NCBI RefSeq assembly: GCF_026339875.1
Contig: NZ_JAPEPZ010000001.1
Location: 9,300,001 to 9,364,000, forward strand
Reading direction: 5' to 3'
Origin: Streptomyces sp. NBC_01571
GTDB lineage: Bacteria; Actinomycetota; Actinomycetes; Streptomycetales; Streptomycetaceae
DNA: 64,000 nucleotides
This document shows, one piece after another, positions 56,954 through 64,000 of this stretch (position 1 is its first letter; each line of letters begins with the position of its first letter). The notes beneath the pieces are model-generated. The model did not search any database. It was not told where the DNA came from and was given only the letters and a program-made list of their open reading frames with translations. Both the position numbers and the translations under genes were made by a program.

Positions 56954-58267
56954 TCACTTCTTCGGCATCTGCTGCTGGGCCTTCTCGAGCTCGGCCTTCA
57001 CCGAGGCCGTGGTGACCGGGTGTCCCGCGGCCGCGGCCGCGAACAGCTCCTTCACGGCGGTGCCGACCGCCGTCTCGAACTGGGACTCGTCGGCGACCTG
57101 CGGAAGCGCGGCCGCGCTCTTGGCCAGGGTGTCCTTGAGGACCGAGTTCGAGGGGGTGTTGAAGGCGGCGTCGCCCTGGGCGGTCTTGACCGGCGGGATC
57201 GAGCTGTACGCCGTGTTGAGGATCTTCTGCTCCGCGTCGCTGGTCATGAACTTCACGAACTTGGCGGCGCCGTCGAGGTTCTTGGAGTTCTTGAAGACGG
57301 CGAGGTTGATGCCGGCGACCATCGAGTTGACGTTCGTGCCCGTGCCGGGGGTGCCGGACTGCACGGGGACCGGCGCGATGCCGTACGCGTCCTCGCTCAT
57401 GCCCTGCGACTTGAGGTTGGCGGACGCGGACTGCCACAGCAGCATGGCGTTCTTGCCCTTGGCGAAGTCGCTGACGGACTGGTTCTGCGCGTACTCGGCG
57501 TTGCCCGGCGCGATGATCTTGTCCTTCGCCATCAGCCCGACGTACTGCTGGACCGCCGCGACCACGCCGTCGTTGGTGAAGTCGGCCTTGCCGTCGGCGG
57601 TGAAGAAGTCGGCCCCGTGCTGCTTCGCGAAGACGAAGACGTGGTGGATGTTCTCCGACACGTTCGAGCCTTCGGCGCCCAGGCCCCACTTGCCGCCCTT
57701 GGACAGCTTCTTGCCGTCGGCGACCAGTTCGTCCCAGGTGGCCGGCGGCTTCGCGATGCCGGCGTCGGCGAACGACTTCTTGTTGTAGTAGAGCGCGTAC
57801 GCCATCGAGTACAGCGGCACCGCGGCCGGGTCCTTGCCCTCGGCCCCCGTCGAGCCGAGCGCCGAGTCGACGAAGCGGTCCTTGCCGCCGATCTTGGCGA
57901 AGTTCTTCGCGTCCCACGGCAGCAGCGCACCGGTGGCCTGCAGGGAGGCGCTCCAGGTGTTGCCGATGTTGAGGACGTCGGGGCCCTGCCCCGAGGTGGT
58001 CGCGGTGAGGATGCGGTTCAGCAGGTCGGACCAGGGCACGACCTCGACCTTGACCTTGATCCCGCTCTGCTTCTCGAACTTGTCGAGCTCGGGCTGGAGC
58101 ACCTTCTTGTCGATCTCGATGCTGGCGCCCTGGTTCGAGGCCCAGTACGTGAGCGTTTTCGGCGAGTCGTTGGACCCACCGTTCGACGAGCCGCCGCCAC
58201 AGGCGGTCGCGGCGGTCAGCAGGGAGATGGTGACCGCACCGGCGGCCGCGGCTCGGATTCTGCGCAT
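56954..58267 (-). CDS. Sugar-binding lipoprotein of an ABC importer
   Basis: A 437-residue protein from ATG 58267, preceded by GGGAAAGGGA. The lipoprotein signal ends in LLTAATACGGGSS (lipid cysteine at about residue 23). TLTYWASNQGASIEIDKKVL and GIKVKVEVVPWSDLLNRILTATTSGQGPDVLNIGNTW (about residues 70-106) are the CUT1 binding-protein front, and PLYSMAYALYYNKKSFADAGI the hinge region. With the GH1 enzyme in the operon, beta-glucoside or cellobiose-type oligosaccharides are the likely ligands. Confidence 0.92.
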   Translation of the reverse strand: MRRIRAAAAGAVTISLLTAATACGGGSSNGGSNDSPKTLTYWASNQGASIEIDKKVLQPELDKFEKQSGIKVKVEVVPWSDLLNRILTATTSGQGPDVLNIGNTWSASLQATGALLPWDAKNFAKIGGKDRFVDSALGSTGAEGKDPAAVPLYSMAYALYYNKKSFADAGIAKPPATWDELVADGKKLSKGGKWGLGAEGSNVSENIHHVFVFAKQHGADFFTADGKADFTNDGVVAAVQQYVGLMAKDKIIAPGNAEYAQNQSVSDFAKGKNAMLLWQSASANLKSQGMSEDAYGIAPVPVQSGTPGTGTNVNSMVAGINLAVFKNSKNLDGAAKFVKFMTSDAEQKILNTAYSSIPPVKTAQGDAAFNTPSNSVLKDTLAKSAAALPQVADESQFETAVGTAVKELFAAAAAGHPVTTASVKAELEKAQQQMPKK

Positions 58268-58339
58268 GGCTGCGTATGTCCCTTTCCCGGAGGGAGCCGA
58301 GAGGGCCGAGTCCGTTCACTTCCCGAACGACCCTCATGG

Positions 58340-58384
58340 CTTAATTTAGGACGTGAGTTAAGACCCGGAAGAAAGTCGCGTCAA
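58340..58384 (-). promoter_or_regulatory. Sugar-operon promoter with CTTAA-N13-TTAAG operator
   Basis: On the minus strand TTGACG (58384-58379) and TTAACT (58361-58356) are 17 bp apart. The inverted repeat CTTAA (58340-58344) and TTAAG (58358-58362) overlaps the -10. The divergent ROK protein should bind here and repress until sugar is present. Confidence 0.6.
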
Positions 58385-58435
58385 GGGATCGCGCAGCTGT
58401 ATCTTGCAGGTCGGGGCAGGCCGGAAGGGATTCAC

Positions 58436-59758
58436 ATGGCGGGGCGCAACGGTCGGACAGTGCGTGACCTGCGGCGGGGCAATCGCACCGCCGTACTGCA
58501 ACGTTTGTATTTCGACGGCCCGATGAGCCGTTACGAACTGGGCCCGGCCACCGGGCTGAGTTCCGGTTCCGTCAGCAACGTGGTCGCCGAGCTCGTCGCC
58601 GACGGACTGGTGGAGGAGGCCGGAAGCGTCGAGTCCGACGGCGGACGGCCCCGCACCCTGCTGCGGGTGGCGCCCGGCAGCGGCCACATGATCGGCGTCG
58701 ATGTCGGCGAGACCCGCGTCCGCGTCGAGCTTTTCGACCTGACCCTCACCGAACTGGCCCGGACCGAGCGGCGGTTGGAGCGCCAGGGGTACGAGGTCGA
58801 CCGGCCCTCGCAGCGTCGGGAGTACGACGTCGACGTCATCGTCCGGCACATCCGCGACGGCATCGCCGAGGTGCTCGCCGAGGCGCGGATCGATCCGGAG
58901 CAGCTCCTCGGCGTCGGCATCGGAGTCCCCGGCATCGTGGCCCGCACCCCCGAGCGCGGCGCGGTGGTGCACGGCCAGACGATCGGCTGGGACGCCGTCC
59001 CGCTGGAGTCCCTGCTCCGTTCGACCTGCCGACTCCCCGACACCGTCCCGTACTTCGCGGACAACGGCGCCCGGACCCTCGGACAGGCCGAGATGTGGTT
59101 CGGCGCCGGACGCGGCGCGCGGAACGCGGTCGTCGTCCTCTTCGGCTCCGGCGTCGGCGCCTGTCTGGTCACGGAGGACGTGGAGAACGGCCGGTCCGTC
59201 GAATGGGGGCACCTGACCGTACGGGTCAGGGGGCGCCGTTGCCGTTGCGGCTCCCTGGGCTGTCTGGAGGCGTACGCCGGCGCGGAGGCGCTGCTCGACC
59301 GCTGGCGCGAGGAGGGCGGACGGCCGCCGGAGGGCACCGACGAGGAGACCGCGCTCACCGCGATGCTCGCGGCCGCCTACCCCGACGGGGACGCCGAGCA
59401 CGACCCGGTGGCGCTCTCCGTTCTCGAGGAGACCGCCGAGTACCTGGGCGCGGGCCTGTCCGACCTGATCAACCTGTTCCAGCCCGAGCGCATCCTCATC
59501 GGTGGCTGGGCCGGACTCCAGCTCGGCACCCGCTTCCTGCCCGCCGTACGCCGGTACGCCACCTCGTACGCCCTGCGCTATCCCGCCCAGCGGGTGTCCA
59601 TCGACCTCGGCCGGCTCGGACCGGACGCGGTGACCGTGGGCGCCGCGATCCTTCCTCTGGCCGACTTCTTCGCCCGGGGCGGGAGGCGTGCCGAGCCGGT
59701 GAACGAAGGGCCTTCCCCGGCCTGGCGGACCGCCCTGGAGGAGCGGGCGCCGCACTGA
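58436..59758 (+). CDS. ROK family transcriptional repressor
   Basis: ATG 58436, 5 bases after GGAAGGGA; 440 residues, full length. The winged helix at about 10-75 (GNRTAVLQRLYFDGPMSRYEL, TGLSSGSVSNVVAELVADGLV) precedes the sugar-kinase-like ROK domain: MIGVDVGETRVRVELF (about 85), GVGIGVPGI (about 160), the EWGH metal histidine (about 258), and the zinc motif CRCGSLGCLE (about 270-279). As an HTH-bearing ROK protein it should be a regulator without kinase function. It is divergent from the sugar import operon, so induction by its sugar is expected. Confidence 0.93.
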   Translation: MAGRNGRTVRDLRRGNRTAVLQRLYFDGPMSRYELGPATGLSSGSVSNVVAELVADGLVEEAGSVESDGGRPRTLLRVAPGSGHMIGVDVGETRVRVELFDLTLTELARTERRLERQGYEVDRPSQRREYDVDVIVRHIRDGIAEVLAEARIDPEQLLGVGIGVPGIVARTPERGAVVHGQTIGWDAVPLESLLRSTCRLPDTVPYFADNGARTLGQAEMWFGAGRGARNAVVVLFGSGVGACLVTEDVENGRSVEWGHLTVRVRGRRCRCGSLGCLEAYAGAEALLDRWREEGGRPPEGTDEETALTAMLAAAYPDGDAEHDPVALSVLEETAEYLGAGLSDLINLFQPERILIGGWAGLQLGTRFLPAVRRYATSYALRYPAQRVSIDLGRLGPDAVTVGAAILPLADFFARGGRRAEPVNEGPSPAWRTALEERAPH

Positions 59759-59941
59759 CGCAGCAGCGTGCGCCTCGCACCGGCTCACCGGCCGACCGAC
59801 ACGCCGGGCCCGCGCGTCCGACGCACCGGCCCACGCGTCGCCATGACGTCCGGGGTAATCGACCCGGCACCCGTCTCCCGGAACCCTGAAGGACGTACCC
59901 GGACGCACCCCGCGTCGTGACCGGATCCCGGGAGGATTCCC

Positions 59942-60784
59942 ATGCCGTACTTCCAGAGCCCCGTCGATGGCACCCGGCTGCACTTCGTGGACTACGGACC
60001 GGCCGAGGGCCCGGTGATCGTGTTCGTCAACGGCTCCTACTTCGGCACCGGGATGTGGGAGTTCCAGACGCTCCCGCTCGCCGACGAGGGATTCCGCTGC
60101 GTCGGTCTCGACCGGCGGGGCCACGGCCGGTCGGACGACGTGTGGGGCGGCTTCGACCTCGACAGCCTGGCCGACGACGTCGACGGTCTGCTGCGCCACC
60201 TCGACCTGCGGGACGTGACCCTGGTCGGACACTCGGTCGGGGCCGCGGAGGTCGTGCGCTGCCTCACCCGGCACCGTGGCGCACGCGTGTCCAGGGCGGC
60301 GCTGGTGGGAGGCGTGGTACCGGGCGTCGTGCGCACCGCGGATCATGCGGCGGGTGTCGATCCGGCGGTCGTCCGGGCCGGCAACGAGACCGTGCGCCGC
60401 GACCCGGCGGCCTTCTTCGCGCAGGGAGCCGACGCCTTCTTCGCCCTCGGTCTGCCGGGCAACGACCTCTCCCCGGAGTACGTCCGCAGCGCGGTCGACC
60501 GGTGCCACGGAGCGACCGCGCGCGCCGGGGCGGCCCTCAGGGAGCTGGTCGCCACCCTGGACCTCGCTCCCGAGCTGCCGAAGATCGATCTTCCGGTGCT
60601 CGTCGTGCACGGCACCCACGACACGTCCGCGCCGCTCGCCCCGACCGGCCGCCGCGCGGCGGAACTGCTGCCCGACAGCACGCTCAAGGTCTACGAGAAC
60701 GCGGGCCACGGCCTCTACGCCACCCACGCGGATCTGCTCACCGCGGATCTCCGGGAGTTCGCGGGTCAGCGCCGGAGCGCGTGA
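59942..60784 (+). CDS. Alpha/beta hydrolase
   Basis: A 280-residue protein from ATG 59942, which follows GGGAGGATTCCC. The nucleophile serine is in LVGHSVGAAE (about residue 98), the acid in VHGTHDTSAP (about 225), and the histidine in NAGHGLYATH (about 254). VFVNGSYFGTGMWEFQ (about 26-41) carries the oxyanion loop. DRRGHGRSDD is the usual strand-5 marker. The enzyme class fits esterases, lactonases or haloperoxidase-like perhydrolases; substrate unknown. Confidence 0.9.
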   Translation: MPYFQSPVDGTRLHFVDYGPAEGPVIVFVNGSYFGTGMWEFQTLPLADEGFRCVGLDRRGHGRSDDVWGGFDLDSLADDVDGLLRHLDLRDVTLVGHSVGAAEVVRCLTRHRGARVSRAALVGGVVPGVVRTADHAAGVDPAVVRAGNETVRRDPAAFFAQGADAFFALGLPGNDLSPEYVRSAVDRCHGATARAGAALRELVATLDLAPELPKIDLPVLVVHGTHDTSAPLAPTGRRAAELLPDSTLKVYENAGHGLYATHADLLTADLREFAGQRRSA

Positions 60785-60807
60785 GCCGCGCTCCGGCCGA
60801 CGAGTGA

Positions 60808-60840
60808 CTTCGGTTGACCGGAGTCAGCGGTCGACCGAAG
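60808..60840. terminator. Hairpin terminator between convergent genes
   Basis: CTTCGGTTGACC (60808-60819) pairs with GGTCGACCGAAG (60829-60840) with one mismatch, with a 9-base loop. A second hairpin follows at 60872-60893 (GGGTCGGC with GCCGACCC). They close the hydrolase and SDR genes from both sides. Confidence 0.7.
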
Positions 60841-60934
60841 AGCCACCGGTCTCGGCTTCCCCCGTTCGGGCGGGTCGGCGTGCGGGCCGACCCCCACTGC
60901 GGCGGACCCGAACCGGGGCCGACCCGAGGTCGGG

Positions 60935-61894
60935 TCACGCGAACGCGTTCACCCCGGTCAGCTCCGCCGACAGCTCCCACAGCCGCGCGGCCTGGTCGGG
61001 GTCGATCGCGTACTCCCGTACGCCGGTCCGCTCGCCGTCCGCGGCAGTGACCTCGGCGATGTCGCAGTCCTCGCAGTACACCCCGCCCAGACCGGCCAGT
61101 TGCGGCGAGGTCGCGGCCCACACCTGGGTCGCGGCGCCCTGGGCGGGCGACTTGAAGGCGTCCGGGTTCAGCGGCACGCCGTTCTCGTCGATCCACCCGC
61201 GCTCCATCATCTCCTCCTTGGCGAGGTGACGCTGGAGCGGCGTGAGGATGCCGCCGGGGTGGAGGGCGAAGGCGCGCACGCCGGAGTCCCGGCCGAGCCG
61301 GTCGAGTTGGACGGCGAACAGGACGTTCGCGGTCTTCGCCTGCCCATACGCCTCCCACTTGTCGTAGCCGGTGCGCCAGTGCACGTCGTCCCAGCGGATG
61401 CCCGAGTTGTGGTGGCCGGTGGAGGACACGGAGACGACCCGCGCGCCGCCGGGCTCGATCGCGGGCCAGAGCCGGTTGACGAGCGCGAAGTGGCCGAGGT
61501 GGTTGGTGGCGAACTGGGCTTCCCAGCCGGGCCCGACCCGGGTCTCCGGGCAAGCCATGATCCCGGCGTTGTCGATCACGATGTCGATGGTCCGGCCGGA
61601 GGCGAGGAACCGTTCGGCGAAGGCGCGGACGCTGTCGAGGTCGCCGAGGTCGAGCTCGTCCACTTCGACACCGTCGATGCCCGCCACCGCTTCCCGGGCC
61701 ACGTCGGGGCGCCGCGCGGGGACGACGACGTGGGCGCCGGCCCCGGTGAGCGCGCGCGTCGTCTCCAGGCCGAGTCCCGAGTATCCGCCGGTGACGATCG
61801 CGAGCTTCCCGGAGAGGTCGATGCCCTGGAGGACGTCGTCGGCGGTGCTGCGGGCGCCGAACCCCGAGCCGATCTTGTGCTGTGCAGTGGTCAT
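60935..61894 (-). CDS. Short-chain dehydrogenase/reductase (protochlorophyllide-reductase-like)
   Basis: A 319-residue protein from ATG 61894. Cofactor loop VTGGYSGLG (about residues 34-42), DNAGIMACPE (about 107), VSVSSTGHHNSGI with the catalytic serine (about 150), and YGQAKTANVLFA with the YxxxK pair (about 178). The extended SSTGHH and YCEDCDIAE segments are typical for retinol- and protochlorophyllide-like SDRs. Substrate is unknown. Confidence 0.9.
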   Translation of the reverse strand: MTTAQHKIGSGFGARSTADDVLQGIDLSGKLAIVTGGYSGLGLETTRALTGAGAHVVVPARRPDVAREAVAGIDGVEVDELDLGDLDSVRAFAERFLASGRTIDIVIDNAGIMACPETRVGPGWEAQFATNHLGHFALVNRLWPAIEPGGARVVSVSSTGHHNSGIRWDDVHWRTGYDKWEAYGQAKTANVLFAVQLDRLGRDSGVRAFALHPGGILTPLQRHLAKEEMMERGWIDENGVPLNPDAFKSPAQGAATQVWAATSPQLAGLGGVYCEDCDIAEVTAADGERTGVREYAIDPDQAARLWELSAELTGVNAFA

Positions 61895-62260
61895 GCGACG
61901 ACGTTACGGATTGGAGAGCACTCGAAGTCAACCGCGCGCCGGTCGGCCGCGGGCAGGAGAAAGGCCCCGACCGGACGGGGGAATCGCGGTCGGGGCCGTC
62001 TGTGGTGGGCACGGATGGCGGTCGCCTCTCGGCGAAAGGCTCCACAGGGCATCAGCCGAACGATCGTCCCTGTGGGCGAGGGTTGAGGCCCGGGGACACT
62101 GTTCCCTCCATACCCACGGTTGGTTCAACGGGGAACTACCGGCGGGTGTTCCCCCGGGACCAGGGGGAAGCGGTGATGTGGGTCACCCCGGACGTGAGGC
62201 GGAGAGGACCAGCCGCGGTGGCCGCCCGGCGGTGTGGCCCGCGCCCCACGACCACCGCCC
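61895..62260. other. Non-coding stretch with two hairpins
   Basis: 366 bp between the SDR start and the PHP gene stop. GGCCCCGACC (61963-61972) pairs exactly with GGTCGGGGCC (61988-61997), a probable terminator for the leftward PHP transcript. CCACAGGG (62042-62049) pairs exactly with CCCTGTGG (62068-62075). I see no credible gene. Confidence 0.6.
61963..61997 (-). terminator. Perfect 10-bp GC-rich hairpin
   Basis: GGCCCCGACC and GGTCGGGGCC are exact reverse complements with a 15-base loop. The stem is 69 bases upstream of the SDR start, so it should insulate that gene from read-through. Confidence 0.7.
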
Positions 62261-63298
62261 TCAGGGCCCTGTCGTGCGCGACGGAGGCGTCCTGTCGCGG
62301 GTCCAGGCCAGCAGCTCGTCCGCGGTCCAGGTGGTGATCACCCGCTCGGCGGGCACCCCGCACTCCTCCGCCCGCGCGCAGCCGTGGATCTGCCAGTCGA
62401 GCTGACCGGGGGCGTGCGCGTCGGTGTCCACGGAGAACAGCACACCCGCGTCGACCGCACGGCGCATCAGCCGGCGCGGCGGGTCGAGCCGCTCCGGACG
62501 ACTGTTGATCTCCACGGCCGTACCGGATTCGGCGCAGGCCGCGAAGACGGCGTCCGCGTCGAACTCCGACTCGGGCCGTCGGCGCCCGGTGAGCAGACGG
62601 CCCGTGCAGTGCCCCAGCACGTCCGCGAGCGGGTTGCGCACGGCGGCGATCATGCGGCGGGTCATCGACCGCGCGTCCATGCGCAGTTTGGAGTGCACCG
62701 ACACCACCACGACGTCCAGGCGGTCCAGCAGCTCGGGCTCCTGGTCCAGCGACCCGTCGTCGAGGATGTCGCACTCGATCCCCGTGAGCAGCCGGAACGG
62801 AGCCCACCGACGATTGAGTTCCCCGACCACCGCCAGCTGTTCGCGCAGGCGCTCGGGGGACAGGCCCCGCGCCACGGTGAGCCGCGGCGAGTGGTCCGTG
62901 AGCACCGCCCACTCGTGTCCGAGCCGGGCCGCGGTCCCGCCCATCGCCTCGATCGGGCTGCCGCCGTCCGACCAGTCGGAGTGCAGGTGGCAGTCGCCGC
63001 GCAGCAGGGCCCGCAGCGCTTCACCACCCTGGGCGAGCGGCTCCCCGGCCGTCCGTTCCAGCTTTTCCAGATAGCCGGGCACCCGGCCGTCGAGTGCCTC
63101 CCGCACGACCTGTGCCGTCTTCGGCCCGATGCCCTTCAGCGACTCCAGGGACCCGTCGGCCGCGCGTCGCTCGACCTCGTCACGAGAGAGCCCGGCCAGC
63201 AGGGACTCGGCGGTGCGGAAGGCCCGTACGCGATAGGTGGGGGCCTGGGACCGCTCCAGCAGGAACGCGATCCGGTCCAGGGCCTCGACGGGATCCAT
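62261..63298 (-). CDS. PHP-domain protein with helix-hairpin-helix front
   Basis: ATG 63298 with GGAAGG 8 bases upstream; GTG 63307 overlaps that site and is less likely. Of 345 residues, the first 90 hold a helix-hairpin-helix segment (SLESLKGIGPKTAQVVREAL, about 50-69). From about 102 comes a PHP phosphoesterase domain: GDCHLHSDWSDG, VLTDHSPRL, GIECDIL, VVVSVHSKL, GHCTGRLL, SVDTDAHAP. All usual metal ligands are visible. The layout is that of the C-terminal half of bacterial PolX, without the polymerase. A role as a nuclease or phosphatase in DNA repair is plausible. Confidence 0.9.
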   Translation of the reverse strand: MDPVEALDRIAFLLERSQAPTYRVRAFRTAESLLAGLSRDEVERRAADGSLESLKGIGPKTAQVVREALDGRVPGYLEKLERTAGEPLAQGGEALRALLRGDCHLHSDWSDGGSPIEAMGGTAARLGHEWAVLTDHSPRLTVARGLSPERLREQLAVVGELNRRWAPFRLLTGIECDILDDGSLDQEPELLDRLDVVVVSVHSKLRMDARSMTRRMIAAVRNPLADVLGHCTGRLLTGRRRPESEFDADAVFAACAESGTAVEINSRPERLDPPRRLMRRAVDAGVLFSVDTDAHAPGQLDWQIHGCARAEECGVPAERVITTWTADELLAWTRDRTPPSRTTGP

Positions 63299-63431
63299 CG
63301 GCGCCACCTTCCACCAGCTCCGCGGGCCCTTCCAGCCTCGCCCAGCCGCCGTGCGCCCGCACGGCGAGGGCGGCTCACCCGGCTGGACGCGCGCCCCCGC
63401 CCACGTGCGGGAATCGATCTACGCTCTACTC

Positions 63432-63671
63432 ATGACCGAAATCGCGAGCCCCCACATCTCCCAACCACGGATCCTGGTGCTCGGGGTACAGCCGGGCACG
63501 CCGCCGTTCCGGATCATGGAGATCGACGGCGAAGTGGTCTGCGAGGCGAGGGCCATCACCGACGTACTCGTGACGGCCGCCGCCTACGGGATCACCGTCC
63601 ACGATCTCGACGACCCGGACGTGGTGCGCTGGGTGGGTGGCGACAAGTTCACGTGGCTCCCGCGCCATTAG
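63432..63671 (+). CDS. Small conserved protein
   Basis: A 79-residue protein from ATG 63432. ILVLGVQPGTPPFRIMEIDGEVVCEARAITDVLVTAAAYGITVHDLDDPDVVRWVGGDKFTWLP is one compact alpha/beta unit with a short helix. I recall such small proteins as widespread in Streptomyces without known role. No Shine-Dalgarno is seen. TACGCT (63420-63425) is 7 bases ahead of the ATG, which would fit a leaderless transcript. Confidence 0.78.
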   Translation: MTEIASPHISQPRILVLGVQPGTPPFRIMEIDGEVVCEARAITDVLVTAAAYGITVHDLDDPDVVRWVGGDKFTWLPRH

Positions 63672-63928
63672 CGGCGGCGGTACGGCACGGGCGGCGGCAC
63701 CGTTACCGGCATCGGTAGCGCCGCCGGTCGGGGGGTGGGGGAGCGCGCGGACCTGCGGGTTCTGCGCCGGTGCGAGCTGTTTCAGGAGGAATGACCCCGC
63801 ACCTCGGTAAAGATCATCAATTGTCGGGAACCGCGCATGGGCCGGCGATCACGAGGGCACGGTTGATCTTGCCGGGCGAGCAGCAGCCGCTCCGGCATCC
63901 CCTCCGTTCCGTCTCCTCGGGAGTCCTC

Positions 63929-64000
63929 ATGTTCCGTGGCTTCGCCGTGCCCGCGTCCCTCCTGGCATCGACCGCGTTCCTCGCCTCCGTCGCGGCGGGT
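63929..64000 (+). CDS. Exported protein, N-terminus only (runs off the window)
   Basis: ATG 63929 follows CGGGAG by five bases. The 24 visible residues (MFRGFAVPASLLASTAF, then LASVAAG) look like a Sec signal peptide: short basic start and hydrophobic core. The function cannot be judged from this piece. Confidence 0.6.
   Translation, partial: MFRGFAVPASLLASTAFLASVAAG

Noticed and set aside
56940..59758. Long plus-strand frame (57020-58435) ahead of the ROK gene and the minus-strand frame across the binding protein
   Set aside because: Both are shadows of the sugar operon. ROK similarity begins only at 58436, right after a Shine-Dalgarno site.

Overview
The window looks like a piece of a Streptomyces (or close actinomycete) chromosome. 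It is very G+C rich, GTG starts are common, purine-rich Shine-Dalgarno sites sit just ahead of most starts, several exported proteins carry twin-arginine (Tat) signals, and the regulator mix (ECF41 sigma, TetR, MarR, MocR, CGNR, ArsR/DUF5937, ROK, XRE/MmyB) is typical of that genus. Degenerate genes, an ISL3 remnant and short-period tandem repeats suggest a non-core region such as a chromosome arm; this is inference. No tRNA, rRNA or CRISPR array was seen.

1-15 kb: the end of a prolyl aminopeptidase; an enoyl-CoA hydratase whose ribosome site lies inside a long hairpin; an ECF41 sigma factor; a 2,4-dienoyl-CoA-reductase-type SDR; a Cys-rich/pentapeptide-repeat protein; a CYP102-like P450 heme domain divergent from a TetR regulator; an iron-box-controlled DUF2470 protein; a Tat-exported lactonase-like propeller; a FUSC membrane protein; and two zinc-type (MDR) oxidoreductases, each next to its own regulator (CGNR, MarR) with visible operators.

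15-29 kb: a barrel-less amidohydrolase shell fused to an Atu4866 domain beside an intact amidohydrolase; then a zone of gene decay (inverted epimerase pieces, a LuxR gene with a stop, a truncated siderophore ATPase) surrounding a secreted TNT-type NAD glycohydrolase and a possible immunity gene; then LOG, MocR/AhpD-like, aquaporin and epimerase genes, and an ISL3 transposase relic.

29-42 kb: a DUF4259 gene; a coupled operon of an HMGL/isopropylmalate-synthase-like enzyme and a YrdC-like protein followed by a HIT-motif fragment; an L,D-transpeptidase lipoprotein; then an exported redox/phosphoesterase locus (small secreted protein, Tat-signal DUF5987 protein coupled to a GMC oxidase, and two Tat-exported TIGR03767-type metallophosphoesterases with different C-terminal modules).

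42-64 kb: a helical-repeat regulator; ArsR/DUF5937 with a divergent MFS exporter; a response regulator-kinase-GerMN lipoprotein operon divergent from a DUF3152 zincin; XRE and NTF2-like genes; two abutting gene fragments; a sugar ABC importer without ATPase plus GH1 beta-glucosidase under a divergent ROK repressor; and an alpha/beta hydrolase, an SDR, a PHP-domain protein and two small or partial genes.
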